64,000 nt of DNA from Flavobacterium sp. 90 (GCF_004339525.1 NZ_SMGE01000001.1:5270001-5334000), one strand, 5' to 3'. Positions 29,021 through 38,536 are shown, numbered from the stretch's first letter. Translations and numbers: made by a program. Notes: generated by a model not told the origin, from the letters alone.

Positions 29021-29926
29021 ATGGAAAATACACTTAACTTTAATACAGTCAGCCAATACAATGATTATAATAATCATGAAACGCTACACCCTTTGGTAAG
29101 CATATTGGATTTTTCAAAAGCGGCCCCAAGGAAAGGCGGTCGTATGAATTTTGGCTTATATGCCATATTTTTAAAAGAAGTAGATTGCGGGGATTTAAGA
29201 TATGGGCGCGAACTTTATGACTATCAAGATCATACTTTGGTATTTTTAGCACCGGGACAGGTTATTGATATTGATAATAAAGGAGAGTATTATCAGCCTA
29301 AAGGACAGGGACTTGTATTTCATCCAGACCTGCTGCTTGGTACTTCTCTGAATAAAAAAATGGATCAGTATAATTTTTTCAGTTATCATTCCAATGAAGC
29401 CCTGCACTTATCAACCCGTGAAAGGAAAATGGTTTTAGAGTGTTTTGCAAAAATTGAATATGAACTCCATAACTCGATCGATAAGCACAGTAAACTAATT
29501 ATTGTTTCTAATATAGAACTATTTTTGAATTATTGCATACGTTTTTATGATCGTCAGTTTATAACGCGGGAGCATGTAAATAAAGCGATTTTGATTAAGT
29601 TCGAAGAGCTCCTTAATGGCTATTTTAATTCTGGTAAACCCAGAGAAATAGGCCTGCCTTCAGTAGCCTACTTTGCCGAAGAGCTTCATTTATCAGCTAA
29701 CTACTTTGGAGACCTTATAAAAAAAGATAGTGGAAAATCAGCGCAGGAATATATACATACAAAAATCATAGAAACAATTAAAGAAAAAATGTATGACCAC
29801 AATTTATCACTGAGTGAAATTTCATACCAAACTGGTTTCAAATATCCTCAGCACTTTACCCGGTTTTTCAAACAGCATACAGGGAGCAGCCCTACGGAAT
29901 TCAGGCTACTGATTTCAGTTAACTAA
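29021..29926 (+). CDS. AraC-family transcriptional regulator
   Basis: This 301-residue regulator has an N-terminal cupin-like sensing region (LYAIFLKEVDCGDLRYG, VFLAPGQVIDI) and a C-terminal double helix-turn-helix. The second half is the AraC signature LSEISYQTGFKYPQHFTRFFKQHTG and then SPTEFR. The order of domains and the length are standard. It is divergent from the aldo-keto reductase gene and followed 39 bases later by a paralogous regulator. A small-molecule inducer such as an electrophile or quinone is a guess based only on neighbours. Confidence 0.93.
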   Translation: MENTLNFNTVSQYNDYNNHETLHPLVSILDFSKAAPRKGGRMNFGLYAIFLKEVDCGDLRYGRELYDYQDHTLVFLAPGQVIDIDNKGEYYQPKGQGLVFHPDLLLGTSLNKKMDQYNFFSYHSNEALHLSTRERKMVLECFAKIEYELHNSIDKHSKLIIVSNIELFLNYCIRFYDRQFITREHVNKAILIKFEELLNGYFNSGKPREIGLPSVAYFAEELHLSANYFGDLIKKDSGKSAQEYIHTKIIETIKEKMYDHNLSLSEISYQTGFKYPQHFTRFFKQHTGSSPTEFRLLISVN

Positions 29927-29965
29927 TTTGATAGAGTGTAAAATCGAAAAATATAAATTTACAGT

Positions 29966-30826
29966 ATGAGAATATTTAAAGACTTCGCATCCTATAATGC
30001 GCATATAGGCCTTAATCCGCCAATAGATAACAATATAGATGTTGGTTACTATGATGCTCCTAATATGCTTTTGAAATCAGAGCCAATAATAGTGGATTTT
30101 TACAGGATTTCGATAAAAATCAATTTTATGGACAAGTCCAATCCCGATGCGGTGCCTATTAATGCGGTATTTTTTAACAGTCCTGAACTCGCAACGGGTT
30201 GGGATGTAGACCCGACTTACACGGGCATGTATGTACAGCTTTCAAAGAAAATAATAAATGAGAATCGCTTTTTGTTTAAGAATTATCTGGATTATGGGCA
30301 GCATGAAGCTTTATATTTGACTCAAAACGAAGTGGAGGAGATCAGTACTGTTTTTGCACTGATGATTAAATATTATGATAGTGAGAAGCAAAACTTTAAT
30401 GTTTTGCTTTCCTATGTCAATGTGCTGACTAGTTTGGTTGAAGCATTTTACAACAGACAGTTCTCTACCAATCCAAAACAATACAACCGTATTATAAGTG
30501 ATTTTCAGCAGCGTTTAAAAGAATATTATGACAAGCCTGTAAGCCAGGTGGCCAATGTTCAGTACTTTGCTGAAAAACTGGGATTGACTTCCAATTATCT
30601 GGGGGATATCATAAAACATTATACACAGCGCTCTGCTATGGAAACCATACACGATTTTGTAATTAAAAAAGCAAAGGAACTTCTGGAAAAGGAAGCAGGA
30701 ATGAACAGTACAGAAATAGCCTATGAGCTGGGTTTTGAATACCCGAATAATTTTACGCAGTTTTTTAAAAAAAATGTCGGGCTTACACCAAAAGAGTATA
30801 GAAAATCTTCCGCTGCATCAGCCTAA
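29966..30826 (+). CDS. AraC-family transcriptional regulator, tandem paralogue
   Basis: This 286-residue regulator of the same architecture has a variable N-terminal sensing domain and the C-terminal AraC DNA-binding domain (VANVQYFAEKLGLTSNYLGDI; STEIAYELGFEYPNNFTQFFKK; TPKEYRKS). It is cotranscribed with the preceding regulator. Tandem AraC pairs controlling oxidoreductase clusters are common in Flavobacteriia. A hairpin with flanking T-rich DNA follows at 30835. Confidence 0.92.
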   Translation: MRIFKDFASYNAHIGLNPPIDNNIDVGYYDAPNMLLKSEPIIVDFYRISIKINFMDKSNPDAVPINAVFFNSPELATGWDVDPTYTGMYVQLSKKIINENRFLFKNYLDYGQHEALYLTQNEVEEISTVFALMIKYYDSEKQNFNVLLSYVNVLTSLVEAFYNRQFSTNPKQYNRIISDFQQRLKEYYDKPVSQVANVQYFAEKLGLTSNYLGDIIKHYTQRSAMETIHDFVIKKAKELLEKEAGMNSTEIAYELGFEYPNNFTQFFKKNVGLTPKEYRKSSAASA

Positions 30827-30834
30827 TAGTACAA

Positions 30835-30872
30835 ATTACTGATAACAAAAATGGTTATCAGTAATTTTAATA
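30835..30872 (+). terminator. Terminator after the AraC pair
   Basis: Twelve-bp perfect arms attactgataac / gttatcagtaat with a 7-base loop are followed by a T-rich tail. Confidence 0.8.
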
Positions 30873-30961
30873 TCTTTTTCTAGTATTTTTTATATCCCGG
30901 ACTTTGAGTGTCTCTATAATTTTGCTGAATAAATAATATTCACAAAATAACAGATTCAATC

Positions 30962-31675
30962 ATGAAAAAAATAATTGGTTCGGCAGCCTTACTCATAGCA
31001 CTTACTTTTAGTGTGCTGTCATTTGGTTTAAAAAATACTACAGTATCTTCAAAAGGGGACCAGCAGCCCACACCTAATGGATATCTTGTAATGAACTATA
31101 ATGTTCGTGATAAGGTAATTTATACCAAATATACTAAAGCAGTAAATCAACTTTGGGCAAAATACAAAGGGGAGTTAATTATTTATACTTCAGTCTCAAA
31201 ACCCGCAGAAGGTGCTCCGGGATCAGTGGTGGCTGTCGTTCGGTTTCCTACTGCCGCTGATGCAGAGAAATGTTACAATTCTTCTCAGTATACAGCATTA
31301 AAAAAACTTCGTGCAGCTTCTACTGAAGGCTCGGTCTTGCTGGCTCAGAGCAATATGCCTGCTGTAATATCAAACAACAAAATCAAACACCATGGCTATA
31401 TGATAGCCAATTACGAAATTAAAAACCAGGCAACATTTCAAAAATACATGGATGCTGCAGGTACACTTGCGCCTAAATATAACGGAGAGGTTACCATTTT
31501 TGATTTTAAAGCCAAAGTACTTGAAGGAAAAGGCAAGCCGGTTTTCGGAGTAGCTGAATTTAATAGTCTGAAAGAGGCAGAAAAATTTTATAACTCACAG
31601 GAATACACCCTTGCCAGAAGATTTCGTATCACCTCTACAGAAGGTACTGTATTGCTGGCTCAAGGCAGTAAGTAG
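30962..31675 (+). CDS. Secreted protein with two tandem DUF1330 domains
   Basis: A signal sequence (IGSAALLIALTFSVLSFG) is followed by two copies of a ferredoxin-like dabb-type domain. Copy one (about 37-130) contains GYLVMNYNVRDKVIYTKYTKA and copy two (about 143-235) GYMIANYEIKNQATFQKYMDA. Each ends with an A/RxxSTEGxVLLAQ segment. DUF1330 proteins are usually single-domain and cytoplasmic, so an exported tandem version is unusual. The internal duplication implies a pseudo-dimer in one chain. Function is unknown. It is the first gene of a plus-strand set with a hydrolase and reductases. Confidence 0.85.
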   Translation: MKKIIGSAALLIALTFSVLSFGLKNTTVSSKGDQQPTPNGYLVMNYNVRDKVIYTKYTKAVNQLWAKYKGELIIYTSVSKPAEGAPGSVVAVVRFPTAADAEKCYNSSQYTALKKLRAASTEGSVLLAQSNMPAVISNNKIKHHGYMIANYEIKNQATFQKYMDAAGTLAPKYNGEVTIFDFKAKVLEGKGKPVFGVAEFNSLKEAEKFYNSQEYTLARRFRITSTEGTVLLAQGSK

Positions 31676-31772
31676 AGACTTCTTTTAAATTTTCTCAAAG
31701 TAAAAATTAATCATTTTATCTAACCCTTTACAACTGGGATATACAGATTGTAGGATATAAAAATATAACAAG

Positions 31773-32855
31773 ATGGATAAGAAAGTAACAGCAACAATAA
31801 GTCTGGAAAAACCAAAATTCAGCCGTCGAGACTTTATGACAAAAACAGCTTTGATGGGTGCAGCAATGGTAACGGCTCCTTTAGCATTTGCCGCTTCATC
31901 TGAGCAAAATAATACACCTGGAAATAATTACAATACTATTATTGCAGATCAGCAAAGTGACTCAGAGTCTGATGCATTCATTAACGGTCTGGCTGATCTG
32001 ATGGCCCATTCCACCAGAACTCCTATTTTAAGATGGCCTGGAGAATATGGGATGAAATTTGAGGAGATTTTCTTTCCTGCTATGGATGGCGTCACTATCG
32101 AAGGCTGGTTTATCCCTGCCGATTCCAACAAGCTTATTATCTGCAATCATCCTATGCCTTGTAACCGTTACGGCTATCCGGGACATTTGGAACCCTGGAC
32201 TAATTTTGGAGGTTTTGAAGTAAATTTTTTACCGGAATACAAAATACTTCACGATGCAGGTTACAATATATTAGCTTACGATATGAGAAATCATGGACGT
32301 AGCGGTATGGGCAGTGGCGGGGTCAATGGACATGGTGTATTGGAATACCGCGATGTTATTGGTTCGTTGCGTTATGCAAAATCCAGAAAGGATACAAAAA
32401 AAATGAAAACGGCTCTCTACAGCCGATGTTTGGGAGCCAATGCCACTATTGTAGCGATGCACAAACATCCTGAAGAATTCAAAGACATTAAATCGCTTTT
32501 TGCCCTGCAGCCTGTATCACCGAGAGTTTTTGTGGAGCGTGCCGTGGAGATGCAGAAAATAGATAAAGGGCTTGAAAAGTTTGATACTGCTTTTCATGTG
32601 CGTACCGGATTTCATCTGGCGGATGTCTGGCCAATGAGTTATGCGTCGTCTGTAACGGTTCCTGCGCTTGTGGCACAGGTTCATGATGATTTTTTAACCA
32701 AGCCTTCCAATGTTCAGGAAATATACGATACCATTTCCTCTAAAGATAAAAAACTCTTTTGGATTGAAGGTACAGACCAGCGTTTTCAGGGCTATAACTA
32801 TTTCGGTAAAAATCCTACAGTGATGCTTGAATGGTTTGACAGCCATATGCAATAA
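31773..32855 (+). CDS. Tat-exported alpha/beta hydrolase with atypical nucleophile elbow
   Basis: The N terminus has a twin-arginine signal, FSRRDFMTKTALMGAAMV (Arg18-Arg19), which indicates export in a folded state. The body is an alpha/beta hydrolase: DGVTIEGWFIPAD, IICNHPMPCNRYG, ILAYDMRNHGRSG. The elbow reads YSRCLGAN, with Cys in place of Ser. The usual C-terminal His is not evident; IEGTDQRFQGYNYFG occupies that place. It may therefore be a cysteine hydrolase, have a rearranged triad, or be non-catalytic. At 360 residues it lies 97 bases after the DUF1330 gene. Confidence 0.8.
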   Translation: MDKKVTATISLEKPKFSRRDFMTKTALMGAAMVTAPLAFAASSEQNNTPGNNYNTIIADQQSDSESDAFINGLADLMAHSTRTPILRWPGEYGMKFEEIFFPAMDGVTIEGWFIPADSNKLIICNHPMPCNRYGYPGHLEPWTNFGGFEVNFLPEYKILHDAGYNILAYDMRNHGRSGMGSGGVNGHGVLEYRDVIGSLRYAKSRKDTKKMKTALYSRCLGANATIVAMHKHPEEFKDIKSLFALQPVSPRVFVERAVEMQKIDKGLEKFDTAFHVRTGFHLADVWPMSYASSVTVPALVAQVHDDFLTKPSNVQEIYDTISSKDKKLFWIEGTDQRFQGYNYFGKNPTVMLEWFDSHMQ

Positions 32856-32918
32856 TAGGCCAAAAGATAAAATCAATAAGAATAAGGTAAATAACATTAA
32901 AACATACAGCATAATCAA

Positions 32919-33920
32919 ATGAAATCAATAGTTATACATAAAGCATACGGACTGGAAAATATTGCTATACGCGAGAGACCGACCCCTATTATTAATGAGA
33001 ATGAAGTTCTGGTCCGAATAAAAGCTATTTCGTTTAATAAACTTGATATGATGATTGCTGCAGGCGCTCTTGAAAAACCGCTTCCTCATACCCTTGGGTC
33101 TGATGCAGCAGGTATTGTCGAGCAGATAGGGAGCAAGGTAACCGCTTTAAAAATTGGCGATGCTGTATCTACTCATTACATTCAGGCCTGGCAATCAGGA
33201 GCGCTTAAAAATAGTGATCTGAAAAGCCGTCTGGGGGCAGAGCTTCCAGGGGTATTCTCAGAATACATTGCCATACCGGAACAGTATCTGGTTAAGATTG
33301 CTGCGAACCTCACCTTTGAAGAAGCTGCCAGTATGCCTCTGGCAGGTGTAACGGCCTGGGAAGCGTTGTTTAATGCCGGTCTTTTGCAGAAAGGACAGAC
33401 TGTTTTGCTGCAGGGCACAGGTGGAGTTTCACTCTTTGCGCTGCAATTTGCAAAGGCTGTCGGAGCCCGAGTAATCATTCTCTCAAGTAGCGATGAGAAA
33501 CTGCAAAGAGCTAAGACACTTGGTGCTGATGAAATAATCAATTACAAAAAGGATATTGACTGGGCCAAAAAAATAATGGAGCTAACCGAAGGGAATGGTG
33601 TTGATCTGGCACTTGAGATGTCATGGACAGATATTGACAAGACCACACAGGCTATGAAGCTTGGTGGCCGTATAGCTGTTGTGGGAATGCTTGGAGGGAT
33701 ATTGGCAGAACTCTCAGTTCTGGGTGTCATGCTGAAGAGCCTTTCTATTGTTGGGATACAGGCCGGTTCTAAAAGCTCTTTTTTAGAGATGAATAAGGCT
33801 GTAGAGACAAATAATATCAAACCGGTAATTGATAAGGTATTTTCAGTATCGGAATTAAAACAAGCCGTTGACTATTTTGGAAAAGGGCAACACTTTGGCA
33901 AAATTGTTTTAAAATTTTAA
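32919..33920 (+). CDS. Zinc-free MDR-family NADPH:quinone/enone oxidoreductase
   Basis: This 333-residue medium-chain dehydrogenase/reductase has a GroES-like N-terminal domain (KAISFNKLDMMIAAGAL, HTLGSDAAGIVEQIGS) lacking zinc ligands. Its Rossmann domain contains LLQGTGGVSLFALQFAKAVGAR and LGADEIINYKK. It would reduce quinones, enones or similar electrophiles with NADPH in the cytoplasm. It lies 63 bases after the Tat hydrolase, in the same run as the two MdaB-like reductases. Confidence 0.9.
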   Translation: MKSIVIHKAYGLENIAIRERPTPIINENEVLVRIKAISFNKLDMMIAAGALEKPLPHTLGSDAAGIVEQIGSKVTALKIGDAVSTHYIQAWQSGALKNSDLKSRLGAELPGVFSEYIAIPEQYLVKIAANLTFEEAASMPLAGVTAWEALFNAGLLQKGQTVLLQGTGGVSLFALQFAKAVGARVIILSSSDEKLQRAKTLGADEIINYKKDIDWAKKIMELTEGNGVDLALEMSWTDIDKTTQAMKLGGRIAVVGMLGGILAELSVLGVMLKSLSIVGIQAGSKSSFLEMNKAVETNNIKPVIDKVFSVSELKQAVDYFGKGQHFGKIVLKF

Positions 33921-33960
33921 AAAGGGTTGTTCTAATAAATTTAAAATAAAAAATAAAAAG

Positions 33961-34644
33961 ATGAAATTAAGAATCTACATAATAGGCCTTTTGATGGCTG
34001 TAATCTCAGGGATTCAGGCTCAGGGAGATACATCTAAAAAGGAAAACATAAAAACCGTTTTACTAATAAATGCACATCTGGTTTATCCGGGATTATCAGA
34101 AGGGACTTTAAATAAATCATTTTATGAAGAAGCCAAAAAGTTTTTTATCTCTCAGGGATGGCGCATTTTAGAAACAAAAATTTCTGATGGGTATGATGTT
34201 GAAAAGGAGGTAGAGAAACATATGCAGGCAGATCTTATCATATTACAGACTCCTGTAAATTGGGAATCGACTCCATGGATTTATAAAAAGTATGTGGATG
34301 ATGTTTTCACAAGTGCCATGTTCAGCAAAAAATTCCTGACAGGTGACGGAAGAACAGCCGCTGATCCTTCAAAGCAGTATGGTACAGGAGGAAATATGCA
34401 AAGCAAAAAGTTCATGCTGTGTGCCACATGGAATGCTCCTGAGGAAAGTTTTAATGATCCCTCACAGAAGCTATTTAAAGGAAAAAGCGCGGACGATGCC
34501 TTATTTAACGTGGCAGTAAACTACAGTTTTGTGGGTTTTGAAGTACTGCCAGGATATCATTGTTATGATATATTCCATAACAAACATATTAAAGAAGACT
34601 TAAAGAAATACCCAGGACATTTAAGAAAGGTTCTGAAATTATAA
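33961..34644 (+). CDS. NAD(P)H-dependent oxidoreductase, MdaB-like, with N-terminal signal
   Basis: This flavodoxin-fold quinone reductase of 227 residues contains VLLINAHLVYPGLSEGTLN (phosphate loop), LIILQTPVNWESTPWIYKKYVDDVF and YGTGGNMQSKKFMLCATWNAP. It is paralogous to the next gene but has about 20 extra N-terminal residues that look like a signal peptide (IYIIGLLMAVISGIQAQ). A secreted MdaB-like flavoprotein would be unusual. It lies 40 bases downstream of the MDR gene. Confidence 0.88.
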   Translation: MKLRIYIIGLLMAVISGIQAQGDTSKKENIKTVLLINAHLVYPGLSEGTLNKSFYEEAKKFFISQGWRILETKISDGYDVEKEVEKHMQADLIILQTPVNWESTPWIYKKYVDDVFTSAMFSKKFLTGDGRTAADPSKQYGTGGNMQSKKFMLCATWNAPEESFNDPSQKLFKGKSADDALFNVAVNYSFVGFEVLPGYHCYDIFHNKHIKEDLKKYPGHLRKVLKL

Positions 34645-34679
34645 TATAAATCATAATACAATACATAATTTAGAAAATA

Positions 34680-35291
34680 ATGGAAAACACAAAAAAAGTT
34701 TTATTGATCAATACGCACCTTACTTATCCAAATTGGTCTGAGGGAACATTAAATGACGCATTTATTGCCAAAGCAAAGGATTTTTTTGAAGCAAAAAAAT
34801 ATGAAGTTTTAGAAACAAAAATTGAAGAGGGCTACAGCCCGGAGGATGAAGTTGAAAAACATCTTCAGGCTGAGATCATTATTCTTCAGATGCCGGTCAA
34901 TTGGTTTGGTGCTCCGTGGATCTACAAGAAATATGTTGATGAGGTATTTAACAGCGGTTTGTTTAGTAAAAAATTCCTTTCTGATGATGGAAGAACAAGG
35001 GAAGATGCTTCAAAACAGTATGGTACAGGTGGACACCTACAGGGGAAAAAATTTATGATCTCTGCTACTTGGAATGCGCCTGCCGCAGCATTTGATGACC
35101 CGAAACAAGGATTATTAGAGGGTAGAGGAACAGCTGATTTATTGCTTCCAATATGGAGTAATTACCGTTTCTGTGGGGTTGAGATTACCGAGGGCTACAA
35201 TTGCTTTGATATTTTCAAAGATTCACAAATTGAACTGGATCTTGAGAACTATCCAAAACACCTGGAGAAAATTTTAAATACTCCGCTTTAG
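34680..35291 (+). CDS. NAD(P)H-dependent oxidoreductase, MdaB-like, cytoplasmic
   Basis: This 203-residue flavodoxin-fold reductase shares VLLINTHLTYPNWSEGTLN, IILQMPVNWFGAPWIYKKYVDE and YGTGGHLQGKKFMISATWNAP with the preceding gene. It begins directly at the fold, so it is the cytoplasmic member of the pair. The expected role is two-electron reduction of quinones, which avoids redox cycling. It is the last gene of the cluster. Confidence 0.92.
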   Translation: MENTKKVLLINTHLTYPNWSEGTLNDAFIAKAKDFFEAKKYEVLETKIEEGYSPEDEVEKHLQAEIIILQMPVNWFGAPWIYKKYVDEVFNSGLFSKKFLSDDGRTREDASKQYGTGGHLQGKKFMISATWNAPAAAFDDPKQGLLEGRGTADLLLPIWSNYRFCGVEITEGYNCFDIFKDSQIELDLENYPKHLEKILNTPL

Positions 35292-35415
35292 GGGATTGAC
35301 CCAAAAAACAGCACTATATAAGTATGTGCAAGTATTTTGCACATTGACAAATTCGGTTCTGCGATCAAAATGAAAAAATATTTCAAGTGAAGAACTAGTT
35401 GTGTTTTTAATTCGT

Positions 35416-35452
35416 CAAAAAAGGCTGCTTGAGAAACAGCCTTTTTTGTTTT
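35416..35452 (+). terminator. Terminator after the reductase pair
   Basis: Arms aaaaaaggctg / cagccttttttg with a loop of about 10 bases and a T-tract lie 125 bases after the last reductase stop. Confidence 0.8.
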
Positions 35453-35505
35453 TGTAATTATCAGCTCCACTAAGTAATCGAAAATCATTATCTAAACAAA
35501 ACATT

Positions 35506-36006
35506 TTGAAAACACAGATAATTAAATCTAAGATAATCCTAAAGGCACCTTTAAAACTGGTATTTGAGACTTTTTTTAAGTTTGATTTTCTGCAGATTTT
35601 CAAAGGTATATGGTTTGTTCCGAATTTTGATTATTTAGTTCTCAGCGGACGAGACTGCAGGCCCGGTGACGAGCATAAAATTTACTTTGACAGTGGTGAA
35701 ACGGCAATTTTAACGCTTAACACTTTTCTACCCCAATTGTCATTTTCAGCAGAAGTGGGGCATTTTAGTTTTCGCCGCTACAGCGGTCTGGACTCAATAG
35801 AATACTGTTTTTATTTCTCGGAGGATTCATCCGGGACTCTCTGTACAATAAATTGTGAGTACCATTTCAAATATAGAAAAAAGTTAGGGATACTCCTTTT
35901 TGAATTTTTTGCCAGAGAAATGATTCGTAGAAATCTTGATGAAGTCCTGACATTGGCCGGCAGGGAATTAAGTCCTGAGGGATTGAGTATTAAATTTAAA
36001 AAATGA
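35506..36006 (+). CDS. SRPBCC/START-like protein, paralogue 2
   Basis: This 166-residue protein starts at a TTG codon. No upstream ATG is in frame and none lies close downstream. KIILKAPLKLVFETFFKFDFLQIFKGIWFVPNF (span only) resembles the first strand and helix of the SRPBCC fold. It shares FKGxWFVPN, the acidic DSGETAILTL segment and a PQLSFSAEVGHF block with the genes at 25395 and 36013. No enzyme motif is seen. The product probably binds a hydrophobic ligand. The gene lies 6 bases before paralogue 3. Confidence 0.6.
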   Translation: MKTQIIKSKIILKAPLKLVFETFFKFDFLQIFKGIWFVPNFDYLVLSGRDCRPGDEHKIYFDSGETAILTLNTFLPQLSFSAEVGHFSFRRYSGLDSIEYCFYFSEDSSGTLCTINCEYHFKYRKKLGILLFEFFAREMIRRNLDEVLTLAGRELSPEGLSIKFKK

Positions 36007-36012
36007 ATTTAA

Positions 36013-36507
36013 ATGAGTAAAAGTATACATTCATTTGTCAGAGTTTCGGCTCCATGTGGGGAAGTTTTTCCTTATTTTTTTTCTCTGAATCTACTACAGG
36101 TTTTCAAAGGGTTTTGGTTTGTTCCCAATATTGAGTCGGCTTTTTTTAAAATCAAATCTGCAAAACCCGGAAGCGAGAGATTAATCTATTTTGAGGACTG
36201 CTCAACGGCAGTTTGTCAATTGTTTGATTTTACACCTCAAGTTTCTTTTTCGGTTCAAATAGATAATTTTACCTCAAGTTGTTTTATAGGGCTTGAGGCG
36301 ATGCGTTGTCATTTTTCCTTTTCGGATTCAGGATCGGGGATGACTCAGGTAAACTCCCATTATCAATTTAAGATGCACTCACCATTTTGGAATTTATTAT
36401 TTGAAGTTTTTTTTCGTCGGATTATGCAACAAAGACTTGATTCCGTTTTGATTCAGACTGCAAAAGAATTGAAATTTTTCATTGATTGGAAACTTACATT
36501 GGATTGA
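36013..36507 (+). CDS. SRPBCC/START-like protein, paralogue 3
   Basis: This 164-residue protein is closest to paralogue 1 at 25395. Both have the blocks SAKPGSExLIYFED, PQVSFSVxIDxF and GLEAMRCHFSF. It starts with VRVSAPCGEVFPYFFSLN. It is cotranscribed with paralogue 2. Function is unknown. The similarity to a gene 9.6 kb away supports a former tandem arrangement now split by the oxidoreductase cluster. Confidence 0.62.
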   Translation: MSKSIHSFVRVSAPCGEVFPYFFSLNLLQVFKGFWFVPNIESAFFKIKSAKPGSERLIYFEDCSTAVCQLFDFTPQVSFSVQIDNFTSSCFIGLEAMRCHFSFSDSGSGMTQVNSHYQFKMHSPFWNLLFEVFFRRIMQQRLDSVLIQTAKELKFFIDWKLTLD

Positions 36508-36587
36508 CTCTGAATATATCCAATAATTGGAAATATATTAAGCACTGGTAACGTTAATAATAATTTTTTGTCCCACTAATCTTTAGT

Positions 36588-36991
36588 GTGACAATTACAG
36601 ATTTAAACAGCTTTTGTCTGGCTATTAATCAAAATTCCGGAAAACCGGATATGTGGCGTTTTCAAAACGAACAATGGCGAATAGGGAAAACATCTTTTGA
36701 AGCTCCTTTAACCTATGAGGCTAATTTACCTGTAGCTCATGTCCAGAATATTAAAACACCGCTTTTGTTATGGAGTGGCAAACAAGACCAACATTGATCC
36801 ACATCAGAGTATCGAATTCTATTTGGCACTTCGTTGATTGGGTAAAAAAAGATAACACTATTTTACCCCAATGAAGGGTATGTTCTGACTAATGCGACAA
36901 ACCAAAAAGACCTTACGATTCGTATACAGGATTTGGATATTTCCTGAAAAATGAGCCGCCGACGCAGTGGATTAAAGAAGGATTGAAGTAA
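36588..36991 (+). pseudogene. Decayed C-terminal fragment of an S9-family (prolyl oligopeptidase) peptidase
   Basis: The first frame (36588-36797) encodes KPDMWRFQNEQWRIGKTSFE and VQNIKTPLLLWSGKQDQH, the end of an S9 catalytic domain with the acid residue in GKQDQH. Similarity then continues across broken frames. DPHQSIEFYLALR follows an apparent 2-base deletion, then an in-frame TGA, then ITLFYPNEGYVLTNATNQKD in another frame. The last shift leads to GYFLKNEPPTQWIKEGLK and a stop at 36989-36991. The His-containing end is also altered (EGYVLT where EGHV is usual). At least four lesions make it non-functional. The upstream catalytic part is missing. Confidence 0.85.
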
Positions 36992-37106
36992 TTATCGGAT
37001 ATTATTAAAAAGGAAGCCTAGCAGGACAATTTTCGAACCATTTTCTAAATGATTTGAAGAAATTGAATGTCTCGTTTTAATTGATTTTTCTCTAATCTCC
37101 CTGTAA

Positions 37107-38492
37107 TTAACTTGATTTTTCTTTTATCCATTTAGTAACTTCATCTAAAACAAATGGTGAAAAGGTTTGCTCGATTTGCCCATATTCAATTGGCAAACCA
37201 GTATTACATTCTTGAAATAAATGATTGAGATTTGGAAACATAATTATTGTTGCTTTGTTCCCTCTTTTATTTAGTGCATTTTGAATCGCATTCAAATTCT
37301 CTTTTGGAGCAACTTGCAAATCCTTAGCACCATTTACAGCAAGAACATTACAATCTACCTTTTCTAAAACAAGTGAAGGATCAAATTTTAAAAAATATCT
37401 CATCCACTTACTTGTCAATTGATTAACCTGCTGAGATATAAAATCTTCATTATCCATTTTTTTAGATGTATCACTATCAGTCATTTTATTCAAATTAACT
37501 TTTAACAGCTTCTCGATATCCATCTTTAAAGTTTGATCATCTTTCGTATTCAAAACTAGTTTAAATAATTCTGAATTAATTTTTTTTGTTTTTTCAATTT
37601 CCTCTTTAGAAATTCCACTCGCACTTGAAATTAATTCCTGTTGTTGTAAAAGTACTTTATCACCAGACATCCCAGTACTTGCAAGTAAAACAATAAAATT
37701 TATGTCTTTTGTTTTGGAAGCAACTATTGAAGCCACAATTCCACCTTCGCTGTGACCAATCAGCCCCATTTTTTTTATGTCAATCTCTTTTCTGGTTTTT
37801 AAATAAATAATAGCATTTTCAACATCTTCAGCAAAATCGGCAGTTGTTGAAGGTCTAAAATCTCCTTCGGACTGACCAACACCACGTTCATCATATCTTA
37901 ATACTGCAATTCCATTTCTTGTGAGATAATCTGCTATAACTAAAAATGGCTTATGCCCCATTAATTCTTCATCTCTATTTTGTGGACCACTTCCGGTTAT
38001 TAATACTACTACGGGAAATTTACCGTCTTTTGCCGGTAAAGACAAGGTTCCTTTTAAAGAATTTTCAGAGTTATTTTTAAAACTAACTTCTTCAGTATAA
38101 TACGGATAAGGTTTTTGAGGTTCCTGGGGTCTATTGAGTTTTTCTTTTTCAATTTTTCCTTTAGACAGATTCATAGAAAAGATTTGCCCGTTCTGTTTGA
38201 ATGTTCCTATAATAGCATCATCTTTCAGTGTTCCTGTATATTCAATTTGAGCGTTAGGAATGGCTAATTTTAAAACCGAATTCTCCAAATTAGTATTGGT
38301 CACAGGGATATCTTTTACTCCTTGATCAGGACTATCCATGGTAGTAATAAAACCTTTTTCAGTTTTGGTTATATTAAAAACTAACCTTAATTGAGCCTCT
38401 TTCAGTATTCCGGTCCATTGCCCGGTAATATCCTGAGCACTACTAAAATTTATTGCAAAGAAAAATAATACTAATAAACTAATTTTTTTCAT
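37107..38492 (-). CDS. Secreted alpha/beta hydrolase with N-terminal beta-rich domain
   Basis: This 461-residue exported hydrolase has a signal peptide (ISLLVLFFFAINFSSAQ). A lipocalin-like N-terminal region (about 20-115; ITGQWTGILKEAQLRLVFNI) precedes the alpha/beta hydrolase domain. The domain contains FPVVVLITGSGPQNRDEEL (oxyanion region), VLRYDERGVGQSEG, the nucleophile elbow GLIGHSEGG, NGAKDLQVAPKEN (acid) and FPNLNHLFQEC (His). The triad is complete. It is the last of nine co-directional genes that start with the SdpC-like precursor. It lies 44 bases after the transglutaminase-like gene, and whether it belongs to that system is uncertain. Confidence 0.9.
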   Translation of the reverse strand: MKKISLLVLFFFAINFSSAQDITGQWTGILKEAQLRLVFNITKTEKGFITTMDSPDQGVKDIPVTNTNLENSVLKLAIPNAQIEYTGTLKDDAIIGTFKQNGQIFSMNLSKGKIEKEKLNRPQEPQKPYPYYTEEVSFKNNSENSLKGTLSLPAKDGKFPVVVLITGSGPQNRDEELMGHKPFLVIADYLTRNGIAVLRYDERGVGQSEGDFRPSTTADFAEDVENAIIYLKTRKEIDIKKMGLIGHSEGGIVASIVASKTKDINFIVLLASTGMSGDKVLLQQQELISSASGISKEEIEKTKKINSELFKLVLNTKDDQTLKMDIEKLLKVNLNKMTDSDTSKKMDNEDFISQQVNQLTSKWMRYFLKFDPSLVLEKVDCNVLAVNGAKDLQVAPKENLNAIQNALNKRGNKATIIMFPNLNHLFQECNTGLPIEYGQIEQTFSPFVLDEVTKWIKEKSS

Positions 38493-38536
38493 AAAATTAT
38501 TTGTGTTTTTATTATAAATATTGTGAATTACTACAG

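Noticed and set aside
36588..36797. Intact 69-residue gene
   Set aside because: It starts at GTG and is only the first readable piece of a broken S9 peptidase; homologous sequence continues in other frames.
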